From Kineococcus gynurae (GTDB lineage: Bacteria > Actinomycetota > Actinomycetes > Actinomycetales > Kineococcaceae), in NCBI RefSeq assembly GCF_050871315.1, contig NZ_JBJLRE010000001.1: 64,000 nt of DNA. The stretch is one strand, 5' to 3'. Both the position numbers and the translations under genes were made by a program. The notes under the pieces are model-generated. The model was not told the origin of the DNA and searched no databases. It saw nothing but the letters and a program-made list of their open reading frames with translations. Positions 1-8,992 of this stretch are shown here, in pieces. The stretch's first letter is position 1. Each line of letters starts with the position of its first letter.

Positions 1-17
1 GCGCGGAAGAGACCCAC

Positions 18-2222
18 GTGAGCACCGAGCTGCCCGAGCTGATCGTCGTCTCCGACCGGGCCGGGCGGCTCCGGCTGCAGGCGGAATGGTTGCGCCGCAG
101 CGCCGCCCGGGCGGTCGCCGTGGAGGACGCGGTCGACGCCCTCGACGGGGTCCGCTCGGTCAAGGGCTACCCGGTGACGGGCGGGGTCGTGGTGCACTAC
201 GACCCCGACGTCCTCCCCGTCGAGCGGGTCCTGGCCGCGGTGGTCACGAGCGCTCTCGTCCCGGCCGACGCGCCCGTGGCGCGCAGTCCCCGCTCGGCCG
301 ACGTGGCCAACCACGAGGTCGCCCGCATCGCCGTCGGCGGGGCGGCGCTGGCGCTGCTCGGCCTGCGCCGCTACGCCTTCGGGGCCCCGCCGCTGCTGGG
401 ACCGACCGCCCGGGTGTTCGCCACCGGGGTCACCATCTTCTCCGGCTACCCCTTCCTCAAGGGGGCCGTGGGCAGCCTGCTCGGACGGCGCAGCGCGGGG
501 ACCGACGCTCTGGTGTCGGCGGCGACCGTCGCGAGCCTGCTGCTGCGCGAGAACGTGGTTGCCCTCACCGTCCTGTGGCTGCTGAACATCGGCGAGTACC
601 TGCAGGACCTCACCCTGCGCCGCACCCGGCGGGCCATCTCCGCACTGCTGGCCGGCAGCGAGACCACGGCCTGGGTCCGCCGGACGGCCCTCGACGGCAG
701 CACGGTCGAGGTCCGCGTGGACCTGACCGAGCTGGCGGTGGGGGACCTGGTGGTCGTCCACGACCAGTCGACCGTCCCGGTCGACGGCGAGGTCGTCGAG
801 GGGGAGGCCGTCGTCGACCAGGCGGCGCTGACCGGGGAGAACCTGCCCGTGCAGCGGACCGTCGGGCACCCGGTCCTGGCCGGCAGCGTGAACCTGCGGG
901 GTCGCCTGGTGGTGCGGGCCACGGCGATCGGGGCGGACACCGCGGTCGGGCGGATCGTCGCCCGCGTCGAGCACGCGCAGGCCGACCGGGCCCCGGTGCA
1001 GACGGTGGGCGACGCCTTCAGCCGGCGTTTCGTCCCCGCGTCCTTCGGCCTGGCCCTGCTGACCCTCCTCGTCACCCGCGACGTCCGCCGGGCCATGACG
1101 ATGCTGCTCGTTGCCTGCCCCTGCGCGGTGGGGCTGGCGACGCCGACCGCGATCAGCGCCGCGATCGGCAACGGAGCCCGCCGCGGGATCCTGGTCAAGG
1201 GCGGTTCGCACCTGGAGGCCGCCGGTCGGGTCGACGCGTTCGTCTTCGACAAGACGGGAACCCTGACCGTGGGGCGTCCGGTCGTCACCAACGTGCTCTC
1301 CTTCCGCGACGACTGGACCCCGGAGCAGGTCCTCACCGAGGCCGCGAACTCCGAGGTGCACTCGCGGCACCCCCTGGCGCAGGCCGTGATCCGCTCGACG
1401 GAGGAACGGCGTCTTGTCATCCCGACCCACGAGGAGTGCGAGGTCATCCTCGGGCTGGGAATGCGGGTGCAGGCCAGCGGTCGGGTGCTCCTGGTCGGCA
1501 GCACCGGCCTCATGGAACGGGAGGGGGTGCCCGTCGACGACGAGGCCCGGTCCTGGGTGACGCGGTTGCAGGAGCAGGCCGAGACCCCGTTGCTGCTGGC
1601 CGCCGACGGGGTCCTCACCGGGTTGGTGAGCCTGCGCGACGAGGTCCGCCCGGAGGCCCGCGAGGTCCTGGACACGCTGCGGCGCAGCGGGGTGCAACGG
1701 ATCGTCATGCTCACCGGGGACAACCCGCGCACGGCGGCCGCGGTCGCCGCCGAACTGGGCGTGGACGAGTGGCGGGCCGAGGTCATGCCCGAGACCAAGC
1801 AGGACGTCGTGGCCCAGCTGCAGGCCGAGGGGTACACCGTGGCGGTGGTCGGCGACGGCACGAACGACGCCCCGGCGCTCGCCCTGGCCGACCTGGGCAT
1901 CGCGATGGGGATGTCCGGCACGGACGTGGCCGTGGAGACCGCCGACGTCGCCCTCGTCGGCGACGACCTGCGCCGGCTGCTGCACCTGCGCGACCTCGGT
2001 GACCGCACGCTCTCGCTGATCCGGCAGAACTACGGGGCCTCGATCGCGGTGAACGGGGTGGGGCTCGCGCTGGGGGCGGCGGGTCAGCTCTCGCCCGTGC
2101 TCGCGGCGATCGCGCACAACGCCTCCTCGGTGTTCGTCGCCGTCAACTCCGCCCGGCTCATCCGCTACCGCCTGCCCACCCGGGTGGCGGCGGGCCGCGC
2201 CGGGGGCCCGCCGACCGCCTGA
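18..2222 (+). CDS. Heavy-metal translocating P1B-type ATPase (CtpC-like)
   Basis: This is an integral-membrane ATP-driven metal transporter of 734 residues. The intramembrane metal site CPC is at residues 367-369, followed by GLATP. The phosphorylated aspartate lies in DKTGTLT near residue 411. A histidine-proline (RHPLA) motif typical of P1B pumps follows, and the hinge GDGTNDAPAL is near residue 615. The N-terminus has a degenerate HMA-like fold without a CxxC pair. The overall layout resembles actinobacterial CtpC pumps, which export Mn or Zn, but the metal cannot be told from the sequence. The GTG start at base 18 has GGAAGA 7-8 bases upstream; anything further upstream is outside the window. 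Confidence 0.9.
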   Translation: MSTELPELIVVSDRAGRLRLQAEWLRRSAARAVAVEDAVDALDGVRSVKGYPVTGGVVVHYDPDVLPVERVLAAVVTSALVPADAPVARSPRSADVANHEVARIAVGGAALALLGLRRYAFGAPPLLGPTARVFATGVTIFSGYPFLKGAVGSLLGRRSAGTDALVSAATVASLLLRENVVALTVLWLLNIGEYLQDLTLRRTRRAISALLAGSETTAWVRRTALDGSTVEVRVDLTELAVGDLVVVHDQSTVPVDGEVVEGEAVVDQAALTGENLPVQRTVGHPVLAGSVNLRGRLVVRATAIGADTAVGRIVARVEHAQADRAPVQTVGDAFSRRFVPASFGLALLTLLVTRDVRRAMTMLLVACPCAVGLATPTAISAAIGNGARRGILVKGGSHLEAAGRVDAFVFDKTGTLTVGRPVVTNVLSFRDDWTPEQVLTEAANSEVHSRHPLAQAVIRSTEERRLVIPTHEECEVILGLGMRVQASGRVLLVGSTGLMEREGVPVDDEARSWVTRLQEQAETPLLLAADGVLTGLVSLRDEVRPEAREVLDTLRRSGVQRIVMLTGDNPRTAAAVAAELGVDEWRAEVMPETKQDVVAQLQAEGYTVAVVGDGTNDAPALALADLGIAMGMSGTDVAVETADVALVGDDLRRLLHLRDLGDRTLSLIRQNYGASIAVNGVGLALGAAGQLSPVLAAIAHNASSVFVAVNSARLIRYRLPTRVAAGRAGGPPTA

Positions 2223-2355
2223 GCGCGGTCGCGGTCCGGCCCCGCTGCTTCTCACGGGGTGACGACCGACGTCTGCACCGGGGGCGGGGATGCGTAGGCT
2301 CGCGCCAGGGCGGGTGTGTTCGCCGCCCCCGGGAACCGGGCTTCGAGGAGGAGTC

Positions 2356-5208
2356 GTGCCGCAGGCTGACGCGGTGGTGCTGGAACGTCTGCGGGCGGCG
2401 GTCGCCGACCCCGCCCGGGTCAGCGACCGCCCGCTCGACCTGGTGGCCCTGGCCAACGACGCCTCGCACGTCCACCTCGTCCCCGAGGTGCTGGTCCGGG
2501 CCGCGGACACCGACGAGGTGGCTCGGCTGCTGCGCGCGGCGAGTGCGCTCGGTGCCCCGCTCACGTTCCGTTCCGGGGGTACGAGCCTGTCCGGGCAGGC
2601 CAGCACCTCCTCGGTGCTCGTCGACACGCGCCGCGCCTTCACGGGCCTGGAGGTCCTCGACGCCGGCGCCCGGGTGCGCGTGCAACCGGGGGTGACGGTC
2701 CGGGCGGTGAACGCCGCACTCGCCCGCCACGGTCGTCGGCTCGGCCCGGACCCGGCCAGCGAGGTCGCCTGCACCATCGGCGGCGTCCTGGCCAACAACT
2801 CCAGCGGCATGGCCTGCGGCACCGAGCAGAACTCCTACCGCACCGTGGAGTCGATGGTCCTGGTGCTGCCGTCGGGCACGGTGATCGACACCGGGGTCGA
2901 GGACGCCGACGAGCGGTTGCGTTTCCTCGAACCGGCCCTGCACACCGGGTTGCTGCGGCTGCGGGACCGGGTCCGCGCGGACGCGGACTCCGTCGCCCGG
3001 ATCCGGGCGCAGTTCGCGATGAAGAACACCATGGGCTACGGGGTGAACTCGTTCCTCGACTTCGACTCCGCCGTCGAGATCCTCGCCCACGTCATGGTGG
3101 GCAGCGAAGGGACGCTGGGGTTCATCGCCGAGGCGACGTTCCGCACCGTGGAGATCCGGCCGCACGTCGGCACCTCGCTGCTGGTCTTCGACTCGGTGCA
3201 GGCGGCGACCGCGGCCCTGCCCGACCTGGTGGCCGCCGACGCCGCGACCCTCGAACTCATGGATGCCACCTCGCTGCGCGTCGGGGGCACCGATCCGGTT
3301 GCGCCGCAGGTGGTACGGGATCTGCGCGTCGACGACCACGCCGCCCTGCTGGTGGAGTTCCACGCGACCGGGGCCGAGGGTCTGACCGAGGCGTCGCACC
3401 GTTTCGACTCCCTTGTCCGGCGGTTGCCGGTCCTGGCCCCGACGCCGCTGAGTTCCGACACCCGGACCCGCGCGCAGCTCTGGCACCTGCGCAAGGGGCT
3501 CTACGCGCAGGTGGCCGGGGCGCGTCCCTCGGGGACCACGGCGCTGCTGGAGGACGTCGTCGTCCCGGTCGAGCGGCTGTCGCAGACCTGCGTCGAGCTC
3601 ACGGCCCTCTTCGACAAGCACGGATACTCCGACAACGTCATCTTCGGCCACGCCAAGGACGGCAACATCCACTTCATGCTGACCGACCGGTTCAGCGGTC
3701 CGGGGTTGGAGCGCTACGCCGCGTTCACCGAGGACATGGTCGACGTGGTCCTGGCCGCCGGGGGATCGCTGAAGGCCGAGCACGGCACCGGCCGCGTGAT
3801 GGCCCCGTTCGTGCGCCGGCAGTACGGCGACGAGCTGTACGGCGTCATGTGGGAGCTCAAGCGGCTCCTCGACCCCGCGGGGGTGCTGAATCCCGGGGTC
3901 GTCCTCGACGAGGACCCGCAGGCCCACCTGCGCGACCTCAAGGAACCGGCGCGGATCGAGCCCGAGGCCGACCGGTGCGTGGAGTGCGGGTACTGCGAAC
4001 CGGTCTGCCCGAGCCGGGACCTGACCCTGACCCCGCGCCAGCGCATCGTCGCCGAGCGGGCCATGGTGGCGGCCGAGGCCGCGGGGGACACCGAGCTGCT
4101 GGAACGCCTCCGCGCCGACTACGACTACGCAGGCCTGCAGACCTGCGCCGTCGACGGGATGTGCCAGACCACCTGCCCGGTGGGCATCAACACGGGTGAT
4201 CTCGTCAAACGGTTGCGGGCGGGTTCGCAGACGACGGCGGACAAGGTGGTGTGGGGGGCCGCGGCCCGCCGCTGGGGCGCCCTCACGTCGGTCGCCGGGC
4301 TCGCCCTGGGGGTCGCCCAGAAGGTGCCCGCGGCCCCCGTACGGGCCGCCACGACCCTGGGGCGCAGCGTGCTGGGTTCCGACCGGCTGCCCCAGTGGAG
4401 CCCCGACCTGCCCGGCGGCGGGCGGCGGAGGTCCGCGGTGGCCATGCCGACCCCGGTCGACACCGTCAGCGCGGTGTACCTGCCGGCCTGCATCGGGGCC
4501 ATGTTCGGCAGCCCCGGTGGCGAACCGGCGGTGCAGGAGGCGGTCGCCGAGCTCGCGGCGCGGGCGGGGGTGCGCCTGGTCCTCCCGACCGGGGTCGACG
4601 ACCTCTGCTGCGGGACGCCGTGGTCGTCCAAGGGTCTGCAGGACTCGGCCCGGTCGGTGAAGCAACGCACCCGGGCCGCCCTCGAGAAGGCCGTCGCGCA
4701 GGCGGCGGGTCCCGGCGGTGGTCCGGTGCCCGTGGTGTGCGACGCCGCCTCCTGCACCGAGGGTCTGGTGTCCGCGGTGGACGGGCCGGTCCGCGACGTC
4801 ACCGAGTTCGCCGTGGACGTCCTGCTGCCGCGGTTGACCGTGCAGCGCAAGGTTCCGCGCGTCGTGCTGCACCCGACCTGCTCGGGCACCCGCTCGGGGG
4901 CGACGGCGGCGCTGCACGCGCTCGCCGCGGCGGTCGCCGAGGAGGTGGTGGTGCCCGAGGGCTGGGGGTGCTGCGCCTTCGCCGGCGACCGCGGGATGCT
5001 GCACCCCGAGCTGACCGCCTCCGCGACGCGGCGGGAGGTCGAAGGGTTGCGGAGGCTCGACCCCGTGCCCGGGACCGTCTACGCCAGTTCCAGCCGCACG
5101 TGCGAGATCGGCATGTCCCGGGCCACGGGCGAAGAGTACGTCCACCTGGTGTCCGTGCTGGCCGAGGTCACCCGGCCCGCGGTGCGTCCCGAGCGCCGGG
5201 AACCGTGA
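2356..5208 (+). CDS. FAD-linked D-lactate/2-hydroxyacid dehydrogenase fused to Fe-S and CCG domains
   Basis: This respiratory-type flavoprotein of 950 residues oxidises a D-2-hydroxyacid, most likely D-lactate. An FAD_binding_4 domain (about residues 30-215) and FAD-oxidase C-terminal domain (to about 520) precede two ferredoxin clusters: CVECGYCEPVC near 540 and CAVDGMCQTTC near 597. The CCG-type cysteine-rich domain has CCGTPW near 750, HPTCSG near 838 and GCCAFAGD near 871. This order matches the one-piece Fe-S D-lactate dehydrogenases and the YdiJ family, so D-2-hydroxyglutarate is an alternative substrate. I chose the GTG at 2356 because GAGGAGGAG lies just before it; an upstream in-frame start at 2290 lacks a ribosome site. 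A -10-like TAGGCT is at 2295-2300. It overlaps the next gene by 4 bases. Confidence 0.88.
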   Translation: MPQADAVVLERLRAAVADPARVSDRPLDLVALANDASHVHLVPEVLVRAADTDEVARLLRAASALGAPLTFRSGGTSLSGQASTSSVLVDTRRAFTGLEVLDAGARVRVQPGVTVRAVNAALARHGRRLGPDPASEVACTIGGVLANNSSGMACGTEQNSYRTVESMVLVLPSGTVIDTGVEDADERLRFLEPALHTGLLRLRDRVRADADSVARIRAQFAMKNTMGYGVNSFLDFDSAVEILAHVMVGSEGTLGFIAEATFRTVEIRPHVGTSLLVFDSVQAATAALPDLVAADAATLELMDATSLRVGGTDPVAPQVVRDLRVDDHAALLVEFHATGAEGLTEASHRFDSLVRRLPVLAPTPLSSDTRTRAQLWHLRKGLYAQVAGARPSGTTALLEDVVVPVERLSQTCVELTALFDKHGYSDNVIFGHAKDGNIHFMLTDRFSGPGLERYAAFTEDMVDVVLAAGGSLKAEHGTGRVMAPFVRRQYGDELYGVMWELKRLLDPAGVLNPGVVLDEDPQAHLRDLKEPARIEPEADRCVECGYCEPVCPSRDLTLTPRQRIVAERAMVAAEAAGDTELLERLRADYDYAGLQTCAVDGMCQTTCPVGINTGDLVKRLRAGSQTTADKVVWGAAARRWGALTSVAGLALGVAQKVPAAPVRAATTLGRSVLGSDRLPQWSPDLPGGGRRRSAVAMPTPVDTVSAVYLPACIGAMFGSPGGEPAVQEAVAELAARAGVRLVLPTGVDDLCCGTPWSSKGLQDSARSVKQRTRAALEKAVAQAAGPGGGPVPVVCDAASCTEGLVSAVDGPVRDVTEFAVDVLLPRLTVQRKVPRVVLHPTCSGTRSGATAALHALAAAVAEEVVVPEGWGCCAFAGDRGMLHPELTASATRREVEGLRRLDPVPGTVYASSSRTCEIGMSRATGEEYVHLVSVLAEVTRPAVRPERREP

Positions 5209-5510
5209 CCCCGCCGCGCGGACCCTGGCGGTTCCGGGCGGAACTGTGGCGCTGGCCAGCGCGGCACGACACCTGGATCTTCGTGCGCCTGCCGGTGGAG
5301 GCGTCCGACGAGATCGGTGACCTGCCCCTGCCACCTCGCGGGTTCGCGTCCGTCCCCGTGCGGGTGACCTGCGGGTCCACGACCTGGGCCACGTCGATCT
5401 TCCGGGAGTCCGCCGACGGGTGCTACACGCTGCCGCTGAAGCAGGCCGTCCGCCGGGCCGAGGGGTTGGGCGAGGGCGACGTCGCGGAGTTCACGCTCGA
5501 ACTCCACTGA
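5205..5510 (+). CDS. DUF1905 domain protein
   Basis: This 101-residue protein has the DUF1905 pattern: FRAELWRWP near the start, then WIFVRLP, and later the turn before GDVAEFTLEL. Family members are small beta-barrel proteins of unknown function. The GTG start overlaps the stop of the dehydrogenase gene (GTGA), so it is probably translated by coupling and co-transcribed with it. There is no signal peptide or membrane segment. A functional link to the dehydrogenase is only suggested by this overlap. Confidence 0.8.
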   Translation: MTPPRGPWRFRAELWRWPARHDTWIFVRLPVEASDEIGDLPLPPRGFASVPVRVTCGSTTWATSIFRESADGCYTLPLKQAVRRAEGLGEGDVAEFTLELH

Positions 5511-5539
5511 CCCGCACCGGCCCCCGCTCGGGCGGACCC

Positions 5540-6619
5540 TCAGGCGCCCGCCGCCGGGATCATCCCGGCGGCGGTCTCGAGGTTCCGCTCGATCATCCGT
5601 TCCCAGGCGATCGGGTTGCGGCGGAGGCGGTTGCGACGCCACCGGGCGGCGGCGGCCACCACCGGGACGAGACGGTGGGCCGGAGCCCGGGGGATCCCCA
5701 ACGCGTCGGACAGCTCCGGTCCCTGCAGGGTCCGGGCGATGGCGTGGATGACGGGGACGGTCACCCGGCGCGGCAACGGTGAGATGTCCGACCAGGCGTG
5801 CGCCAGCGTGGTCAGGCCGATCTCGGTCAACCGTCGGGAATCGGCGTTGGGGGGTGGTGTGAGGGACACGATGCGGGCGTCCAGCTCGACCGCGTCCCGC
5901 CGGCGGCGGACGCCGGCCAGGAGTTCCGGTTCGATGCCCAGCAGCGTTCCCACGTGCCGCCAGAAGGTGAGGAAGGTGGCGTACTCCTCCTCGGTCAGGT
6001 CCTGGCCGAGCCGGCTCGCGGCGCGCGGGGCGGCGACGGTGAAGTCGGTCCAGGTACGGAGCAGGTCCAGCTGGCTGATGTGGACCGGGGCGCCCGGTCC
6101 GGGGGGCCGGGTTCGTGTCACCTGCCGCCGGACCCCGGCGTGCATGAGCCGCACGCTCGCGGTCGCGACCAGGCCGTCGCGGCCCGGACGCAACCCGCCC
6201 GGTTCGGCGATCTGGTTCAGCCACCGGGCGGTGTCCCAGAGACGGCGCTCGGTGTCGTCGACCAGCTGCCCGGTGCCCACCAGGATGGTCGCCGGTTCCG
6301 GTGGGGCGTAGGAGCGGATGAGGGCCCCGGCCCCGACGTCCAGGACGTGGACCGCGGGCGGCACGGTGAAGTGCGGGCGGGAGCCCGTGGTCAGGACGTC
6401 CGGGGCCACGGCGGCGGTCCGGGCCAGGAGGTCCTGGACCAGGGCGGCCGTCGCCTCCTCGGGCGGGGTCGTCCCGCTGCGCAGGGCCTCGACCACCTGC
6501 CGGTGCCCGCCGCGGACCGCGGCGGCCGCGTCGCCCAGCGGGTCGCCGCGCCGGGCCGCCGCGAGGAGCGTGGTGTCGTCGGGGACCCGGGGTGCGGTGG
6601 CCGGAGCAAACGCGGTCAT
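5540..6619 (-). CDS. Oxygenase MpaB family protein (DUF2236)
   Basis: The 359-residue product belongs to the DUF2236 family, which contains the fungal MpaB oxygenase and the bacterial rubber-cleaving haem protein Lcp. Recognisable blocks are ILVGTGQLVDDTERRLWDT, the conserved VRLMHAGVRRQV helix with its histidine and arginines, WTDFTV, and FWRHVGTLLGIEPELL. No signal peptide is visible, so a cytoplasmic location is likely, unlike secreted Lcp. Family membership is clear; the substrate is unknown. It converges on the DUF1905 gene 30 bases away and stands alone as a transcription unit. Confidence 0.8.
   Translation of the reverse strand: MTAFAPATAPRVPDDTTLLAAARRGDPLGDAAAAVRGGHRQVVEALRSGTTPPEEATAALVQDLLARTAAVAPDVLTTGSRPHFTVPPAVHVLDVGAGALIRSYAPPEPATILVGTGQLVDDTERRLWDTARWLNQIAEPGGLRPGRDGLVATASVRLMHAGVRRQVTRTRPPGPGAPVHISQLDLLRTWTDFTVAAPRAASRLGQDLTEEEYATFLTFWRHVGTLLGIEPELLAGVRRRRDAVELDARIVSLTPPPNADSRRLTEIGLTTLAHAWSDISPLPRRVTVPVIHAIARTLQGPELSDALGIPRAPAHRLVPVVAAAARWRRNRLRRNPIAWERMIERNLETAAGMIPAAGA
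5548..5574. terminator. Hairpin between convergent genes
   Basis: A 12-bp perfect GC-rich stem (5548-5559 with 5563-5574) with a 3-base loop lies 38 bases after the DUF1905 stop. It sits inside the last codons of the convergent oxygenase gene, so it could stop transcription of the plus-strand operon. There is no U-tract. Confidence 0.45.
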
Positions 6620-6682
6620 GGCTCCAGTCTCACCCGGGGAGATCGTCGACGCAGCCCGCTGCCGCGAGAACGTCAGGGTCCA

Positions 6683-6748
6683 CCCCCTCTCCTCCCGTGA
6701 TCAAGGAATCCGCCGCCGCGGATTCCTTGATCACGGGAGGAGAGGGGG
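6683..6748. repeat. Perfect 31-bp inverted repeat, dimer copy of a dispersed element
   Basis: Arms 6683-6713 and 6718-6748 are perfect reverse complements separated by four bases. Each arm is a pyrimidine tract followed by CGTGATCAAGGA and ATT-like bases. Single arms of the same element recur at 42,984-43,009 and 56,431-56,450. It lies between divergently transcribed genes (oxygenase and signal peptidase), so it is not simply a terminator. Confidence 0.85.
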
Positions 6749-6802
6749 GACGGTCGGCGGAAGGGGACCCGGGGGAGGGGTGGGGTGGGTGATGATCGGG
6801 GG

Positions 6803-7498
6803 GTGAGGGAGCGGGCGGGGGCCGCGGCGACGGAGCCGCCGGCCGGACGGAGCGTCGGGCGACGGGTCGTCCGGGGCGTGCGCGAGGTCGTCCTGACGGT
6901 CGCGATCGCCCTGACGGTGTCGCTGCTGGTGAAGACGTTCCTGTTCCAACCGTTCTTCATCCCCTCGGAGTCGATGGAGGACACGCTCGTCCGGGGGGAC
7001 CGGGTCGTGGTCGGCAAGTTCACCCCGGGCCTGGTCGACCTGCGGCACGGGGACGTGGTCGTCTTCGAGGACCCGGGGAACTGGCTGTCCGGGCTGGCAC
7101 CCGAGGAGTTCGCCCCGCCCCGGTCGGCCGTCTCCGAGGCCCTGGCCTTCGTCGGGCTGGCACCCTCGGCCGACGAGGGGCACCTCGTCAAACGGGTGGT
7201 CGGGCTTCCCGGGGACCGGATCGCCTGCCCGGACGCCGAGGGGCCGGTGCAGCGCAACGGGGTCGAGCTCGACGAGAGCGCCTACCTGAAACCCGGGGTG
7301 GAACCGTGCGGGATGGTCTTCGACGTCACCGTCCCCGCGGGCCAGCTGTGGGTGATGGGGGACAACCGGGCGAGGTCGCGGGACTCCCGCTACCACCAGG
7401 CCGACGACACGGGCCCGTTCGTCCCGCTCGACCGGGTGACCGGTCGCGCCTACGTGGTGGTCTGGCCGCTCTCCGACCTGGCCTGGTTGGGCCGCTGA
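6803..7498 (+). CDS. lepB: Signal peptidase I
   Basis: This membrane-anchored serine protease cleaves secretory signal peptides outside the cytoplasmic membrane. A basic N-terminus is followed by one membrane segment (VVLTVAIALTVSLLVKTFLF). The catalytic serine is in PSESMEDTL, the general-base lysine in HLVKRVVGLPGD, and the box E motif is GDNRARSRDSR. An insertion of about 45 residues lies between box C and box D, and two cysteines that might pair sit in a further insert (IACPD and EPCGM). I prefer GTG 6803 because GATGAT lies exactly 6 bases upstream, the leaderless spacing seen elsewhere here; GTG 6785 is an alternative. Confidence 0.92.
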   Translation: MRERAGAAATEPPAGRSVGRRVVRGVREVVLTVAIALTVSLLVKTFLFQPFFIPSESMEDTLVRGDRVVVGKFTPGLVDLRHGDVVVFEDPGNWLSGLAPEEFAPPRSAVSEALAFVGLAPSADEGHLVKRVVGLPGDRIACPDAEGPVQRNGVELDESAYLKPGVEPCGMVFDVTVPAGQLWVMGDNRARSRDSRYHQADDTGPFVPLDRVTGRAYVVVWPLSDLAWLGR

Positions 7499-7541
7499 GC
7501 GCGTCGGGAAGCCCGGCCCCGTCCGCGATGTTGGGGCGGTC

Positions 7542-7904
7542 ATGACGCAGTGGGACGGGCTGGGTGGTCTGGTGCGCGACGACCACGACCTCTGGACGAT
7601 GGCGCAGCGGCAGTTCGAGGACCGGGACCCGGCGGGTGCGGCCCGGACCCTGCGGTCCATGCCCGCCGTGTCGGAGGGGACCGCCCCGCTCGCGGTCCGG
7701 CTGCTGCTGGCGCGGGCGTTGTTCGCCTCGGCCCAGTTGCACCGGGCCGAGACCGAGCTGCGGAGGGTCGTCGCCGAGCACCCGACCGAGGCCTACGCGC
7801 ACCTGCTGCTGGGCCGCACCCGGCAGCGGTTGAGCCGGCCCGAGGAGGCGGCGACGAGTCTGCGTCTGGCCGAGGTCCTGGAACCGGGGATCACCGGGTC
7901 CTGA
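7542..7904 (+). CDS. Tetratricopeptide-repeat protein
   Basis: This 120-residue soluble protein consists of about three helical TPR-like units, clearest at ALFASAQLHRAETELRRVVAEHP and AYAHLLLGRTRQRLSRPEEAATSL. TPR proteins mediate protein contacts, and no enzymatic motif is present. It follows the signal peptidase gene by 43 bases on the same strand and may be co-transcribed. A strong hairpin follows it. The partner is unknown. Confidence 0.75.
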   Translation: MTQWDGLGGLVRDDHDLWTMAQRQFEDRDPAGAARTLRSMPAVSEGTAPLAVRLLLARALFASAQLHRAETELRRVVAEHPTEAYAHLLLGRTRQRLSRPEEAATSLRLAEVLEPGITGS

Positions 7905-7929
7905 GTCCCTCCGGATCGCGCCCCGCGAC

Positions 7930-7969
7930 GACGACGGCCGCGACGCGTCCCTGTGTCGCGGCCGTCGTC
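7930..7969. terminator. Bidirectional terminator hairpin
   Basis: A perfect 15-bp stem (7930-7944 with 7955-7969) and 10-base loop lie midway between the convergent TPR and nrdF genes, 26 and 14 bases from their stops. It fits a shared intrinsic-type terminator. Confidence 0.7.
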
Positions 7970-7982
7970 CGGATGGAGGACC

Positions 7983-8957
7983 TCAGAACTCCCAGTCCTC
8001 GTCCTCGGTGGCGACGGCCTTGCCGATGACGTAGCTGGAACCCGAGCCGGAGAAGAAGTCGTGGTTCTCGTCGGCGTTGGGGGAGAGGGCCGAGAGGATC
8101 GCCGGGTCGACCTTGGAGACGTCGGCCGGGAACAGACCCTCGTAGCCGAGGTTCATCATCGCCTTGTTCGCGTTGTAGTGCAGGAACGTCACGACCTCGT
8201 CGGTGAGCCCGACCGGGTCGTACAGGTCGCTGGTGTACTTCACCTCGTTGTCGTAGAGGTCGTACAGCAGCTCGAAGGCGTAGTCCTTGATCTCGTCGCG
8301 CTTGGCCTGGTCGACCAGCTCCAGCCCGCGCTGGAACTTGTAGCCGATGTAGTAGCCGTGCACGGCCTCGTCGCGGATGATCAACCGGATCAGGTCGGCG
8401 GTGTTGGTCAGCTGGGCGCGCGAGGAGAAGTACATCGGCAGGTAGAAGCCGGAGTAGAAGAGGAAGCTCTCCAGCAGCGTGGAGGCGACCTTGCGCTTCA
8501 GCGGGTCGTCACCGTGGTAGTAGTCCAGCACGATCGACGCCTTGCGCTGCAGCGCCTCGTTGTTCTCCGACCAGTCGAAGGCCTCGTCGATCTCGCGGGT
8601 CGAGGCCAGCGTGGAGAAGATCGAGGAGTAGCTGCGGGCGTGCACCGACTCCATGAAGGCGATGTTGGTGTACACCGCCTCCTCGTGCGGGGTCAGCGCG
8701 TCGGGGATGAGGGAGACCGCCCCGACCGTGCCCTGGATGGTGTCCAGCAGCGTGAGCCCGGTGAAGACCCGCATCGTGAGGGTGCGCTCCTCGGGGGTGA
8801 GGCGCGCCCAGGACGGGACGTCGTTGGACAGCGGCACCTTCTCGGGTAGCCAGAAGTTGCTGGTCAGCCGGTTCCAGACCTCGAGGTCCTTGTCGTCGGC
8901 CAGCCGGTTCCAGTTGATCGCGTTGACGCGGTCGATGAGCTTGAGCTTCTCGGTCAT
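7983..8957 (-). CDS. nrdF: Class Ib ribonucleotide reductase beta subunit
   Basis: NrdF holds the dimetal-tyrosyl radical cofactor that starts deoxyribonucleotide synthesis by NrdE. The 324-residue protein starts with the typical KLIDRVNAINWNRLADDKD. Metal ligands are visible in DTIQGTVG, FMESVHARSYS (Glu, His and the radical Tyr), LESFLFYSGF and RDEAVHGYYIG. The ATG at 8957 has GAGGAG 6 bases upstream; upstream in-frame starts run into nrdE. It is the last gene of the nrdHIEF operon and is separated from nrdE by 35 bases. Confidence 0.97.
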   Translation of the reverse strand: MTEKLKLIDRVNAINWNRLADDKDLEVWNRLTSNFWLPEKVPLSNDVPSWARLTPEERTLTMRVFTGLTLLDTIQGTVGAVSLIPDALTPHEEAVYTNIAFMESVHARSYSSIFSTLASTREIDEAFDWSENNEALQRKASIVLDYYHGDDPLKRKVASTLLESFLFYSGFYLPMYFSSRAQLTNTADLIRLIIRDEAVHGYYIGYKFQRGLELVDQAKRDEIKDYAFELLYDLYDNEVKYTSDLYDPVGLTDEVVTFLHYNANKAMMNLGYEGLFPADVSKVDPAILSALSPNADENHDFFSGSGSSYVIGKAVATEDEDWEF

Positions 8958-8992
8958 GGGGTTCTCCTCGGTCCTGACGCTTGCCGCGGGGC

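Noticed and set aside
2158..5334. Very long open frame (over 1000 codons) on the minus strand opposite the dehydrogenase
   Set aside because: A GC-skew shadow: Arg/Gly/Pro/His-rich product with no domains, fully overlapped by a well-supported gene. Similar shadows at 8,981-11,284, 38,220-42,818 and 54,830-59,806 were dropped for the same reason.
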